From: Streptomyces caatingaensis
Lineage (GTDB): Bacteria; Actinomycetota; Actinomycetes; Streptomycetales; Streptomycetaceae
Assembly: GCF_001187435.1 (NCBI RefSeq)
Contig: NZ_LFXA01000002.1
Location: 992,001 to 1,056,000, forward strand
Length of the DNA stretch: 64,000 nucleotides
Direction: 5' to 3'
This document shows positions 1 to 7,930 of the stretch, piece by piece. The notes beneath the pieces are model-generated. The model worked only from the letters and a program-made list of their open reading frames with translations, did not search any database and had not been told where the DNA came from. A program made the translations under genes and the position numbers. The number at the start of each line of letters is the position of its first letter. The stretch's first letter is position 1.

Positions 1-606
1 GCCGCACACCCCCAGCGCGTCCGGCCCGCCGTGCGGAACCTGCTGGACACCATGGACAACGTCCCGGCGTACGTGCTCGGCCGGCGCATGGACGTGCTGG
101 CCTGGAACCGGCTCGCGGCCGCCCTGCTGGGCGACTTCGGCGCCTTCCCGGCCCAGCGCCGCAACATGGCCTGGCTGATCTTCCTCGACCCCGCCAGCCG
201 GGAGCTGTACGCGGAGTGGGACCGCAAGGCGGCCGACATCGTCGCCCTGCTGCGCATGCACGCCGGTTCCTGGCCGGACGACCCGGCGCTGGCCTCCCTG
301 ATCGGTGAACTGTCCATGAAGAGCGACGAGTTCCGCAGGCTGTGGGCGGCGCACGACGTGCGGGACAAGTGCTACGGGGTCAAGAAGTTCCGCCACCCCG
401 TGGTGGGCGGGCTCACCCTGCACTGCGAGACGCTGGTGCTGCCGCAGGACCCCGACCAGAGCGTCGTCACCTACCACGCCGAGCCCGGCTCCCCGTCGGC
501 CGAGTCCCTGCGGCTGCTGGCCAGTTGGACCCTGGACGCGGCGGGCGGGGCGGGTACGGCGGACCGGGGCGCGGGGGAGCGCGAGGCGGTGCCGGGGGAG
601 CGCTGA
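1..606 (+). CDS. MmyB-type transcriptional regulator, C-terminal part (5' end outside window)
   Basis: The frame is open from base 1 to the TGA at 604-606, so only the last ~200 residues are visible and the start lies upstream. The protein shows the ligand-binding fold of MmyB-like regulators: DNVPAYVLGRRMDVLAWN near the left edge, then NMAWLIFLDP, and the C-terminal block with KKFRHPVVGGLTLHCETL and a Pro-rich loop before a final helix. In this family a HEAT-free N-terminal XRE helix-turn-helix precedes this domain; here it would be upstream of the window. The last ~20 residues are a low-complexity Gly/Glu tail. The family often regulates a neighbouring short-chain dehydrogenase, which cannot be checked here. 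Confidence 0.85.
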   Translation, partial: AAHPQRVRPAVRNLLDTMDNVPAYVLGRRMDVLAWNRLAAALLGDFGAFPAQRRNMAWLIFLDPASRELYAEWDRKAADIVALLRMHAGSWPDDPALASLIGELSMKSDEFRRLWAAHDVRDKCYGVKKFRHPVVGGLTLHCETLVLPQDPDQSVVTYHAEPGSPSAESLRLLASWTLDAAGGAGTADRGAGEREAVPGER

Positions 607-613
607 CGCGGCT

Positions 614-683
614 CCGGGCGCGCCGTGCGCGCCCGGGCGGCGCGCCCGTGGCCGCGCGGCGCCGGGAGTCGCCGCGCGGCCAC
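614..683 (+). terminator. Double hairpin terminator after the MmyB-type gene
   Basis: Two perfect GC-rich stems follow the stop codon: a 10-bp stem (614-623 with 627-636, 3-nt loop) and a 14-bp stem (648-661 with 670-683, 8-nt loop). No U-tract follows, which is usual for Streptomyces. They separate the regulator from the convergent mannosyltransferase gene. Confidence 0.7.
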
Positions 684-745
684 GGGAGTCGGGGGCGGCC
701 GCCCTCCGTGCGCCCCCGGCGTCGCCGGCGTCCCCGGCGCGGGCG

Positions 746-2005
746 TCAGCCCGCCCACTTCCCCGTCGTGAAGACCAGCGTCAGCACCGTCGCCAGCGGG
801 GCGGCCACGCACAGGTAGGCGCCGCGCAGCCAGGGTCTTCGCACGGCCGCCACCGCGAGGGCGGTCCACAGCGGCCACCACAGCAGCGTCGCCCGCGGGA
901 CGGACATGTACCAGTACGAGGTGCCCAGCGCCCACAGGCTCAGGCCGATGTAGACGGCCTCGGGCCACCGGCGGCGCACCACCAGGAAGGCCAGCAGCAG
1001 CAGTCCCACGACCATGGCGGCCAGCTCCGCCTGGAACATCACGGCGTAACCGGTGGTGCTGGAGTGGGCGAAGGCCCCGTCCCAGGTGTGCTTCCACGCC
1101 TCCCACGGCGTGTGGAACTGCCGGTACCAGCCGCGCTCCTGCGCGTGCTTCCAGGCCATCCAGTCGCCGGTGCCGCCGTACAGGTACCAGCTGTAGGCCA
1201 GGGCGGGCAGCGCGGGGAGGACGAGCCAGCCGGCCGCGCGCCACTCCCGCCCGCGGGGGCGGGAGAGCAGGAACTGCGCGGCGAGGGCCGCCGCGACGAA
1301 CAGCCCGCTGATGCGCACCGTGGTGGCCGCCGCGCCCAGCAGGCCCGCGAGCGCCCACCGGTCGCGGCGGGCGGCGAGCCAGGCGGGCAGCGCGAAGGCG
1401 AGGAAGAGCGCCTCGGTGTAGCCGGCGGCGAGGAACACCGCGCACGGCGAGACCAGCAGGAACAGCGCCGCGAGCGGCCCGGCCCGCTCCCCGGTCTCCG
1501 GCGGCAGGTGCAGCCGGGCGATCCGCGCGAGCGCGACCACGGCGACGGCCCCGGCGGCGAAGGAGATCAGCAGACCGGCCGCCGTCCAGTCGGGGACGAC
1601 GGTGTGCACGGCGCGCAGGGCGAGGGGGAGGCCGGGGAAGAACGCCTCGCGGTTGTCGGGCCGGGCCGAGCCGGGCGCGCCGGGCTCGGCGAAGTAGCCG
1701 TTCTCGGCGATGCGCTGGAAGAAGCCCCAGTCCCAGCGCTCCCACAGGGAGAGGAACGAGGACGGGTGCCGGTCCTCGGGGCCGGGGGCGAAGAACCAGG
1801 CCGTGCAGTACACGGTGACCGCGACGGCGATCCGGGTCAGGACGTAGAGGCCGAGGACCGCCCGGTCCGTGGCGTCCAAGCGGCCGAGGCCGGGGAGCCG
1901 CGAGAGCGCGGTGCTTCTCCGGCGCGGGGGAGGACCGTCCGACGGCACCGCCTTCGGGGGACGCCGCCCCTGCGGCGGTGCCTTCGGTATCGGTATGCGG
2001 GCCAT
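746..2005 (-). CDS. PIG-V-like polytopic mannosyltransferase family protein
   Basis: A 419-residue membrane protein with about ten hydrophobic segments. An acidic luminal-type loop WERWDWGFFQRIAENGY lies just after the first membrane span, and a FFPGLPL block follows; both are typical of bacterial PIG-V-like (GT-C fold) glycosyltransferases that use polyprenyl-phosphate sugars. The ATG at 2005 is preferred because GGGAGG stands 9 nt upstream; a start at 2053 would add 16 residues without a ribosome site. It is convergent with the MmyB-type gene and lies downstream of the TetR gene on the same strand, with 85 bp between them. Sugar and acceptor cannot be told from sequence. Confidence 0.75.
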   Translation of the reverse strand: MARIPIPKAPPQGRRPPKAVPSDGPPPRRRSTALSRLPGLGRLDATDRAVLGLYVLTRIAVAVTVYCTAWFFAPGPEDRHPSSFLSLWERWDWGFFQRIAENGYFAEPGAPGSARPDNREAFFPGLPLALRAVHTVVPDWTAAGLLISFAAGAVAVVALARIARLHLPPETGERAGPLAALFLLVSPCAVFLAAGYTEALFLAFALPAWLAARRDRWALAGLLGAAATTVRISGLFVAAALAAQFLLSRPRGREWRAAGWLVLPALPALAYSWYLYGGTGDWMAWKHAQERGWYRQFHTPWEAWKHTWDGAFAHSSTTGYAVMFQAELAAMVVGLLLLAFLVVRRRWPEAVYIGLSLWALGTSYWYMSVPRATLLWWPLWTALAVAAVRRPWLRGAYLCVAAPLATVLTLVFTTGKWAG

Positions 2006-2090
2006 GCTGCGGCGCCTCCCTGACGTGCGGGTACGGGAGTGGGGGGACGCCACAGCACATCACACGGTTCCCCCGGCCCCCAAGCGGCGG

Positions 2091-2777
2091 TCAGCGGGCG
2101 CGCAGCGCCTCCAGCCCGTCGAGCAGCCGGGCGAGGCCGAACGCGAAGCGGCTGTCCATGCCCGGGCCGCTCAGCTCCCCGGCCAGCTCGACGAGGTGCG
2201 GATAGCGCTCGGCCGGCAGCGCCGCCAGCCGCTCCCGCGCCTCGGCGGCCGCCTCCCCCGGGGTCGCGCCGTGCTCCTCGGCGGCGGACATCGGGACGGC
2301 CTCGTGGAGGACGAAGCCCTGCACCCAGGTCAGCAGCGTGTAGGCGGCGTCCGCGGTGTCGGCCGGGCCGAAGCCGACGCCGCGCAGCAGCGCGAGGATC
2401 TCCTCCATCGGCCCCAGCGAGCGCGGTCCCGGGGCGAAGCGGCCGGCCAGCACCCGGACGGCGTTGGCGTGCGCCAGCAGGTGGGCGCGGAGCCGGTGGG
2501 ACGCGACGGCGAGGCAGTCGCGCCACGCCTCCGCGGTGACCGTCCGGCCCTCGGGCAGGGGGGCGTACCCCTCCCAGAGCGCGTCGGCCGCGAGGTCCAG
2601 GAGCTCCTCCTTGTTCCGGACGTGCCAGTAGAGCGAGGCGGCCTGGACGCCGACCTCGGCGGCGACCTTGCGCATGGAGAGTCCCTTGGGCCCTTCGCGC
2701 TCCAGCAGCCGCAGGGCGGCGTCGGCCAGGTTCTCCCTGGTCACGCCGGGGGCTCCGGTTGTCCTGCGGCCTGCCAT
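2091..2777 (-). CDS. TetR-family repressor of the adjacent efflux pump
   Basis: A 228-residue regulator. The N-terminal helix-turn-helix is clear at residues ~28-60 (GLSMRKVAAEVGVQAASLYWHV, read here as two parts, then NKEELLDL). The C-terminal ligand domain resembles that of the tetracycline-repressor class, ending in FAFGLARLLDGLEALRAR. GGAGG lies 8 nt before the ATG at 2777. The gene is divergent from a 14-span exporter, and the 102-bp gap holds two copies of a CTAAC...GTTAG palindrome, so autoregulation plus repression of the exporter, relieved by an exported ligand, is the natural reading (inference from family and layout). Confidence 0.9.
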   Translation of the reverse strand: MAGRRTTGAPGVTRENLADAALRLLEREGPKGLSMRKVAAEVGVQAASLYWHVRNKEELLDLAADALWEGYAPLPEGRTVTAEAWRDCLAVASHRLRAHLLAHANAVRVLAGRFAPGPRSLGPMEEILALLRGVGFGPADTADAAYTLLTWVQGFVLHEAVPMSAAEEHGATPGEAAAEARERLAALPAERYPHLVELAGELSGPGMDSRFAFGLARLLDGLEALRAR

Positions 2778-2819
2778 GGCGGGTGCCTCCTGCCTCGCCC
2801 GGGAACGGGGACTTGCAAT

Positions 2820-2832
2820 CTAACACTGTTAG
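2820..2832. promoter_or_regulatory. TetR operator O1 (CTAACACTGTTAG)
   Basis: A near-perfect 13-bp palindrome, CTAACA-C-TGTTAG, 43 bp upstream of the repressor start. The same arms recur at 2858-2870. Two matching dyads in a divergent TetR/exporter gap are the expected operators. Confidence 0.75.
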
Positions 2833-2857
2833 GTCGAAGCTTGCGGCGTTCCGCTGT

Positions 2858-2870
2858 CTAACGTTGTTAG
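2858..2870. promoter_or_regulatory. TetR operator O2 (CTAACGTTGTTAG)
   Basis: Second 13-bp dyad with the same CTAAC/GTTAG half-sites and a different 3-bp centre. It ends at the ribosome-binding site of the exporter, 9 bp before its GTG, so a bound repressor would block transcription start or early elongation. Centre-to-centre distance to O1 is 38 bp. Confidence 0.75.
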
Positions 2871-2879
2871 GGGAGAGGT

Positions 2880-4421
2880 GTGGAGACCTGCTCGCCGGGC
2901 CGCAAGCGGCTCGTCCTGGCGACCCTCTGTTCCGGTCTGTTCATGGCCATGCTCGACAATCTGGTCGTCACCACCGCCCTGCCGGACATCGGCCGGGACC
3001 TGCGCGCCGGGACCGCCGGACTCCAGTGGGTGGTGGAGGCGTACGGGCTCGCCTACGCCGCGCTGCTGCTCGGCGGCGGGGTCCTGGGCGACCGCCTCGG
3101 CCGCCGGCCCGTCCACGCGGCCGGGCTCGCGCTCTTCGCCGGCGGCTCGGCGCTGTGCGCCCTGGCCGGGAGCCCGCCGGCGCTGATCGCGGGCCGGGCC
3201 GTGCAGGGCGTCGGGGCGGCGCTGATCACCCCCGGCTCCCTCGCCATCCTGCGGCACGTCTTCACCGGGGAGCGCGAGCGGGCCCGGGCGATCGGCGTCT
3301 GGAGCGGGGTGTCCGGCTCGGGCCTCGCCCTCGGTCCCGTCGTCGGCGGACCCCTCGTCGACCACTTCGGCTGGCCCGCGGTCTTCTGGATCAACGTGCC
3401 CGTCGGCGCGGCCGGCCTGCTGCTCGCGGCCCGTGTGCTGCCCCGGATCCCCCGCGCCGGCGCCCGGCCCGACCCGGCCGGCCAGATCACCGTCGCCACC
3501 GGCCTGGGGGCGCTGGTGTACGCCCTGGTGGAGGGGCCCGTACGGGGCTGGGGCGAGGCCCGCGTCCTCGGCGCCGGGGCCGTCGCCGTCCTCGCCCTCC
3601 TGGCCTTCGTCCTCGTCGAACTGCGCGTCCCCGCACCGATGCTGGACCTGCGGCTGCTGACGGACCGGGTCGCCGGCACCGCCGCGTGGGCGGCGTTCGT
3701 GACGGCCTTCGGTTTCTTCGGGCTCGTGGTGTACCTGGCCCTCCACCTCCAGTACGTGCTGGGCCTCTCGCCCACCGAGGCGGGCCGGGCCCTGCTTCCG
3801 GCCACTCTCACGACGGCCGTCGCCTCCGTCGCCGCCGGGCGCGCGGCCGCCCGCTTCGGGCCGCGGCCGCCGCTCACCGCCGGGCTCGCCCTGCTCGCCG
3901 CCGGCCTCGCGGCCTTCTCCGCGTACGGAAGCGGCGCGCGCTACGCGGAGTTCGCCTGGGTCCTGGTCGTCCTCGGCGCCGGGCTCGGACTCACCCTCAC
4001 CCCCGTCTCCATCGCCGTGACCACGGCCGTTCCCGCGCGGCGGGCGGGCATGGCCGCCGCCACGCTCGCCATGGTCCGCGAGGTCGGCGGCGTGGCCGGA
4101 GTCGCCGTCATGGGCGCCGTGCTGACGGCCCGTCTCGCCGCCGCGCTGCGCGAGCGGCTGCCCGCGGCCGGCGGGACGGACGCCGGGGAACTCGCCCGCG
4201 CGGTCGCCGCGGGCGGCGGCCACGGCCTCGGCCGGACCGCGGAGCTGCCCGCCCGTACCGCACACGCCGTCAACACCGCCCACGTCACGGGCCTGCACAC
4301 CGCCTGCCTGACCGCGGCCGCCCTCCTCGCGGCCGCCGCGGCGGCCGTCCACCTGCTGATGCGGAGGCCCCCGCGGCCGGCCGCGGCCGAAGAGGCCGGG
4401 GCGCTGGTGCGCCGTTCCTGA
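2880..4421 (+). CDS. DHA2-family MFS drug exporter (EmrB/QacA type, 14 spans)
   Basis: A 513-residue protein of the drug:H+ antiporter-2 size class. Visible motifs: D27 in the first span (MAMLDNLVVTTALPDI), motif A GDRLGRRPV after span 2, GRAVQGVGAAL, motif C-like region GSGLALGPVVGGPL, and WRxxFxIN-equivalent WPAVFWINVPVG. The start is a GTG at 2880 with GGGGAGAGG just upstream. It is divergent from the TetR gene and controlled by the two operators in between. Substrate unknown; such pairs in Streptomyces usually export an own or foreign antibiotic. The C-terminal ~20 residues are a basic cytoplasmic tail. Confidence 0.9.
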   Translation: METCSPGRKRLVLATLCSGLFMAMLDNLVVTTALPDIGRDLRAGTAGLQWVVEAYGLAYAALLLGGGVLGDRLGRRPVHAAGLALFAGGSALCALAGSPPALIAGRAVQGVGAALITPGSLAILRHVFTGERERARAIGVWSGVSGSGLALGPVVGGPLVDHFGWPAVFWINVPVGAAGLLLAARVLPRIPRAGARPDPAGQITVATGLGALVYALVEGPVRGWGEARVLGAGAVAVLALLAFVLVELRVPAPMLDLRLLTDRVAGTAAWAAFVTAFGFFGLVVYLALHLQYVLGLSPTEAGRALLPATLTTAVASVAAGRAAARFGPRPPLTAGLALLAAGLAAFSAYGSGARYAEFAWVLVVLGAGLGLTLTPVSIAVTTAVPARRAGMAAATLAMVREVGGVAGVAVMGAVLTARLAAALRERLPAAGGTDAGELARAVAAGGGHGLGRTAELPARTAHAVNTAHVTGLHTACLTAAALLAAAAAAVHLLMRRPPRPAAAEEAGALVRRS

Positions 4422-4466
4422 CGGCCCGCTAGTGTTCGCCGAACGGAAGCCGGAACCACACGCGTT

Positions 4467-4499
4467 CACCCGTTCTTGGGGCGAGGGTGGGAACGGGTG
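4467..4499 (+). terminator. Hairpin downstream of the exporter
   Basis: Inverted repeat CACCCGTTC (4467-4475) and GAACGGGTG (4491-4499) with a 15-nt loop, 46 bp after the exporter stop and ~100 bp before the next start. It could end the exporter transcript or be part of the leader of the secreted-protein gene. Confidence 0.4.
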
Positions 4500-4597
4500 G
4501 GTCCGGCCGTGGCGGGAGGGGAACCCTGAGCGGGGGAACTCCCTCTCCCCAGCCGAACCGAGCAGAGGCGGACACAACCCGAATGCGGGGGCAGTTG

Positions 4598-5680
4598 ATG
4601 ACATCAAGAGTCGCACAGCGACGCTCGTCGGTCGTGCGGAAGACGGCCCGGGGCGCGGTGGCGGCGCTCACGGCCGGGATCGTGCTCACGGGTACCGCGT
4701 GGTCGGCCCAGGCCGCCCCCGCGGCCCCCGCCACCCCGGCCGCGCCCGATTGCGGCGCGCTGCGCGCCGCGGCGGCCGCGCCCGGGGCGGCGGCCGCCGC
4801 GGCGGCCGGTGACGGGACGCCGTCCCTGTCGCGCTCCGCCACCACCGGCAAGGTCTCCTTCACCGTCGCCAACGCCCAGGCGCCCATCGGCCTGTGGTCG
4901 AAGGCGGCCCTGACCCTGCGCACCCCGGTCACCAAGGGCACGGCGCGGCTCGACCTCGCCAGCCACGGCTTCAGCACCGACTCGGTGACGGTCCAGCGCT
5001 ACGTTCCCGCCCGGCACGCCTGGGTGGACCTCGACTCCCGCTCCGGCGGCGGGAGCTGGCCGCAGCGCGGCACCCTCACCTTCCCGGTCTCCGCCAAGGA
5101 CGCGAGCGCCCGCCACCCGTACTCCGTGGCGCTGCGCTTCCAGGACCTCGACCGGCCCGGCCGTCTCACCGTCAACGCCTCCGTCACGGACGGCCGCGGC
5201 CGCACCCTCCGGGCCCCCGCCCGCACCGTGACGGCCACCCGGCCCCAGGTGAGCGTGGGCGGCTGGCAGGGCACGCCCGCCCTGACCCGCGGCGGCGCGG
5301 CGCGGACCTTCACCCTCACGGTCCGCAACACCACCAACCGCGCCTACCCGGCGCTGGGCGCCACCTACTTCGCCTACGGAGCGGGCAAGCAGCACGCGCT
5401 CACCCCGAAGGACCTGCTGCTCCAGCAGTACCGCCCCGGCCGCGGCTGGGAGAGGGTCGACCTGACCGCCGGCGGCTGCGACCCGGGCATGGGCGCGACC
5501 CTGCGTCCGGGGAAGAAGGTCCTCGCACCGGGCGCCACGGCCGTCTACCGGCTGCGGCTGTCCGTCGCCAAGTCCGCGCCGCGCGACGTGGTCAAGGCCG
5601 ACAGCGGGATCTCGGTGAACAACGGCGACCAGTCGTTCTTCTCCCGCCGGCTGCTCTTCACCGTCCGCGGCGCCCGGTAG
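4598..5680 (+). CDS. Secreted protein of unknown function
   Basis: A 360-residue protein with a classic Sec signal peptide: basic start (RVAQRRSSVVRKTARG), hydrophobic core (AVAALTAGIVLTG) and a cut after AWSAQA, followed by an Ala/Pro linker. The mature part (~residues 80-355) is rich in short Thr/Val strands and reads like two or three immunoglobulin-type beta domains (for example VSFTVANAQAP, TFTLTVRNTTNRAYP, GATAVYRLRLSV). No catalytic motif is recognised. The ATG at 4598 is chosen because a G-run lies just upstream and it places the signal peptide at the N-terminus; ATG 4583 and frames to 4487 lack a ribosome site. Confidence 0.75.
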   Translation: MTSRVAQRRSSVVRKTARGAVAALTAGIVLTGTAWSAQAAPAAPATPAAPDCGALRAAAAAPGAAAAAAAGDGTPSLSRSATTGKVSFTVANAQAPIGLWSKAALTLRTPVTKGTARLDLASHGFSTDSVTVQRYVPARHAWVDLDSRSGGGSWPQRGTLTFPVSAKDASARHPYSVALRFQDLDRPGRLTVNASVTDGRGRTLRAPARTVTATRPQVSVGGWQGTPALTRGGAARTFTLTVRNTTNRAYPALGATYFAYGAGKQHALTPKDLLLQQYRPGRGWERVDLTAGGCDPGMGATLRPGKKVLAPGATAVYRLRLSVAKSAPRDVVKADSGISVNNGDQSFFSRRLLFTVRGAR

Positions 5681-5703
5681 CGGCGGCGGACGGGAGCGGA
5701 CGC

Positions 5704-5737
5704 GACGAGCCGTCCGGGGCGACCCGGGCGGCTCGTC
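5704..5737 (+). terminator. Hairpin terminator after the secreted-protein gene
   Basis: GACGAGCCG (5704-5712) pairs with CGGCTCGTC (5729-5737), with further GC pairing inside, followed by GGTTTCCT. Located 23 bp after the stop codon. Confidence 0.75.
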
Positions 5738-5818
5738 GGTTTCCTGACGGGGAATGGCGACGGTGAAACGGTACGGTTCGGTGAAATTCGTCCGAAATGC
5801 CCGACACCAGGAACCGTC

Positions 5819-6283
5819 ATGTTCAAGGGATTCAAGAACTTCATCATGCGCGGCGACATCGTCGTCGTCGCCGTCGGACTGATCATCGCGCTGGCGCTGA
5901 GCAACCTCATCAAGGCCTTCACGGACTCCGTGATCAACCCCGTCATCGCCAGCGCCCAGGGCGGCCACGCGTTCGGCCTGGGCTGGCAGCTCGGCCGGAC
6001 GGGGAACAAGGCCACCTACCTCGACATCGGCGCGTTCATCTCGGCGGTCGTCTACTTCCTCATCTTCATGGCCGTGGTCTACTTCCTCATCGTCGTGCCC
6101 TACCGGCACGTCCAGGCCCGCCGCGGCGTCACCGTCTTCGCCGAGCCCCTCCCGGTCAGAACCTGCCCCGCCTGCCTCTCGGAAGACGTCCCGACCGCCG
6201 CCACCCGCTGCCGCCACTGCTGCTCCGACCTGCCCCCCGTCGGCACGATGCCGCCGTCGTCGCCGCCGCCCGCGGGACGCTGA
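5819..6283 (+). CDS. mscL: Large-conductance mechanosensitive channel MscL with a C-terminal zinc ribbon
   Basis: A 154-residue channel that would act as an emergency release valve in the cytoplasmic membrane. The N-terminal amphipathic helix (MFKGFKNFIMRGD), the first span with VAVGLIIALALSNLIKAF, and a second span (FISAVVYFLIFMAVVYFLIVVPY) match MscL. After the second span the usual short helix bundle is replaced by a segment with CPAC and CRHC pairs (residues ~116-136) that reads as a zinc ribbon. AGGA lies upstream of the ATG. A strong hairpin follows, so it is probably monocistronic. Confidence 0.9.
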   Translation: MFKGFKNFIMRGDIVVVAVGLIIALALSNLIKAFTDSVINPVIASAQGGHAFGLGWQLGRTGNKATYLDIGAFISAVVYFLIFMAVVYFLIVVPYRHVQARRGVTVFAEPLPVRTCPACLSEDVPTAATRCRHCCSDLPPVGTMPPSSPPPAGR

Positions 6284-6293
6284 CGCCGCGTCG

Positions 6294-6329
6294 GGCGACG
6301 CCTCCGCCCGCGTGCGCGGGGGCGTCGCC
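6294..6329 (+). terminator. Long hairpin terminator after mscL
   Basis: GGCGACGCC (6294-6302) and CCCGCG (6307-6312) pair with CGCGGG (6315-6320) and GGCGTCGCC (6321-6329): a 15-bp stem with one 4-nt bulge and a 2-nt loop, 10 bp after the stop codon. Confidence 0.8.
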
Positions 6330-6466
6330 GCCGGGGCGCGGGCGCGCACGGCCTGCCTGGGTGGCGTGGAGCCCGCTGCGGGCGGGGGTCGGTCCCGTGC
6401 GGTCGGGCACCTGCCACCGGCCGCGTGGGCCGCTGCCCGGAGGGCGCCGGGAGGCCGGGGCGTCGT

Positions 6467-6565
6467 GGCGTTGCGCGCGAGACCGCTCGTCGCGCGATCA
6501 GGGTCCTTCGGGAACGCGGGTTGGCCGTGACCGACTGGGGCAAGGGCAGCCGCGTCGGCGACGAT
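6467..6565 (+). pseudogene. GntR-family regulator remnant (winged-helix fragment)
   Basis: About 33 codons read GVARETARRAIRVLRERGL then AVTDWGKGSRVGDD, which is the recognition helix and wing of a GntR regulator (usual form: gVsRETARRAi..L...Glv....GkGsyV). The N-terminal helix and the entire ligand domain are absent; the bases before 6467 and after 6565 do not continue the homology. The rest of 6330-6849 holds no gene I can support. Read as the first of several decayed genes in 6.3-8.3 kb. Confidence 0.6.
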
Positions 6566-6785
6566 GTACGTCCTGTCGGTGAGGGCTCAGCCGCCGAATC
6601 GGCCCCCCTGGTCGGTTCCTGCCCCAGTGTCCGTTCTGGGTGGCACTTGCCTATGCTTTGTCATGGCTGCCTGCCTCTTTCAGGTGGTCCATGCCCCCGG
6701 GCGTTCGCCGCGTCGCGGGGGTGCCTGCGTCTGGCCAGCCAACCGGAGCGCGGTGAGCAGGACCACGGCAGAACTGCCGCAGCTG

Positions 6786-6805
6786 GGCTGCACGTTGGCT
6801 GCACG
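6786..6805 (+). promoter_or_regulatory. Direct repeat upstream of the XRE/TPR pseudogene
   Basis: GGCTGCACG occurs at 6786-6794 and again at 6797-6805, exactly 11 bp apart, on one helix face, ~45 bp before the old ATG at 6850. A TACCCT -10-like hexamer follows at 6810. This is probably the surviving promoter/operator of the pseudogene. Confidence 0.4.
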
Positions 6806-6849
6806 GACTACCCTGACCAGGGAAGGCGGCAGCCGGACGGAGTACGGGC

Positions 6850-7690
6850 ATGGCAGGCAAGCGGAAGCGCCTGGCACAGCGCCGGAAGACATGCGGCCAT
6901 CCGCGAACTCTCGCAGAACCTCATCGCGTTGGACAATGAAACGAACGGCTTACCGATCGCAGACGTGGCTGCGCGCTCCTTCAAGAAGGTTCACCCTCGC
7001 CTAGGGGAAGGTGACTACGATCGGAAAAAGGAACGCGACATCCAGGCAGCGGCAGCCGAATTGGCCGAAGTTGCGGGATGGGCGCTGTTCGACGCTGAAA
7101 AACACAGTGCTGCCCGTAGGTCCCACCAAGAAGCCCTGTTCTTGGCAAAGCTTTCAGGGGACCGAGCGATTGAGCTACTGGTCATGCAGAACATGGCCAT
7201 GCAGGCAGGGTGGACAGGGCGCCCCCGTGAAGAATTGGCAATTGCGCGATCCGTCATCGAGCAAGGGCGCATCTCCCCCCGCGTCGAAGCCATCTGCAGG
7301 GTTCGCGAAGCGAAAGGGTTGGCCGGGTCCGGGCAGGAATCGGAAGCCGTTCGATCCTTCGATCTTGCCCGTTCCCTCCTCCAAGACAGTGAGCGGAGCA
7401 GTGATCCCGCCTGGACGTGGTGGGTTACTACTGACGAGATTGATGCTGCCCGCACGCTTGGATTGCTCAGTAATGCCGCACAAAACGGGAAGTCCATGAA
7501 CGCGGCCCCACGTAACCTACGGGATGCGCTGGCTCACATCGAATCCGTAATAGGGGAAGACCCATCGAAATCTCATGACAATGAAGGTCCCTGGCGGTCA
7601 GTCCCACACGTCCGAGTCGTCGTCCTCTCGGGTTCCGGGGCGGTGATGGCTGTGCGGGAACCCGGCGACAGTCCGAAGTTGCGTATGTAA
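6850..7690 (+). pseudogene. XRE/TPR-type regulator, internally deleted and frameshifted
   Basis: The ATG at 6850 (CGGAG upstream) opens MAGKRKRLAQRRKTCGH, the usual start of Streptomyces helix-turn-helix/TPR regulators. At about 6900 this frame is replaced by another (from codon 6905) that enters the conserved TPR body: ELSQNLIALDNETNGLPI, ERDIQAAAAELAEVAGWAL, QNMAMQAGWTGRPREELAIA, SPRVEAICRVREAKGLAGSG, and WWVTTDEID. The helix-turn-helix core and about 150 residues between these two parts are missing, so an internal deletion plus frame change inactivated it. Similarity fades after ~7450, and the frame ends at TAA 7688-7690. Base composition is lower in GC than its neighbours. Confidence 0.7.
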
Positions 7691-7836
7691 CAGGCAAGTT
7701 GGGTGCGGAACCGCCCTGCGATCGTTGCCGCGCCGTTCTTCACGGTTCCGCGCTCGGCGGTCACCGTCAGCCCGCGTTCGGACAGGTCCCGCTCGGCATG
7801 GTCGCTACAGGCGACGTACACGCACGGATCCTGCAA
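7573..7836 (-). pseudogene. Phage terminase small-subunit-like remnant (P27 type)
   Basis: The minus strand reads YVACSDHAERDLSERGLTV, then TVKNGAATIAGRFRTQLACY and IRNFGLSPGSRTAI, which follows the pattern of P27-family terminase small subunits (helix, TV..., N.a...a....l......GLsP.sR.r). Only ~75 residues are left; there is no good start (the first candidate is TTG 7836) and the N-terminal half is missing. The C-terminal part overlaps the end of the XRE/TPR pseudogene on the other strand. Recognition is by eye from a short stretch, so confidence is moderate. Confidence 0.45.
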
Positions 7837-7908
7837 CCTGGATCACCCAAGGAAACTGCGGTTCGCCGGCTGCTCCCAAGTGGGCTCCCGCGACGCGGGG
7901 AAGGACGC

Positions 7909-7930
7909 AACCCCCTCAACCGAGGGGGTT
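7909..7930. terminator. Bidirectional hairpin terminator
   Basis: AACCCCCTC (7909-7917) and GAGGGGGTT (7922-7930), a perfect 9-bp stem with loop AACC, followed by TCGTT on the plus strand. It lies between the terminase-like and integrase-like stubs and is the most classical intrinsic terminator in the window. Confidence 0.8.
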
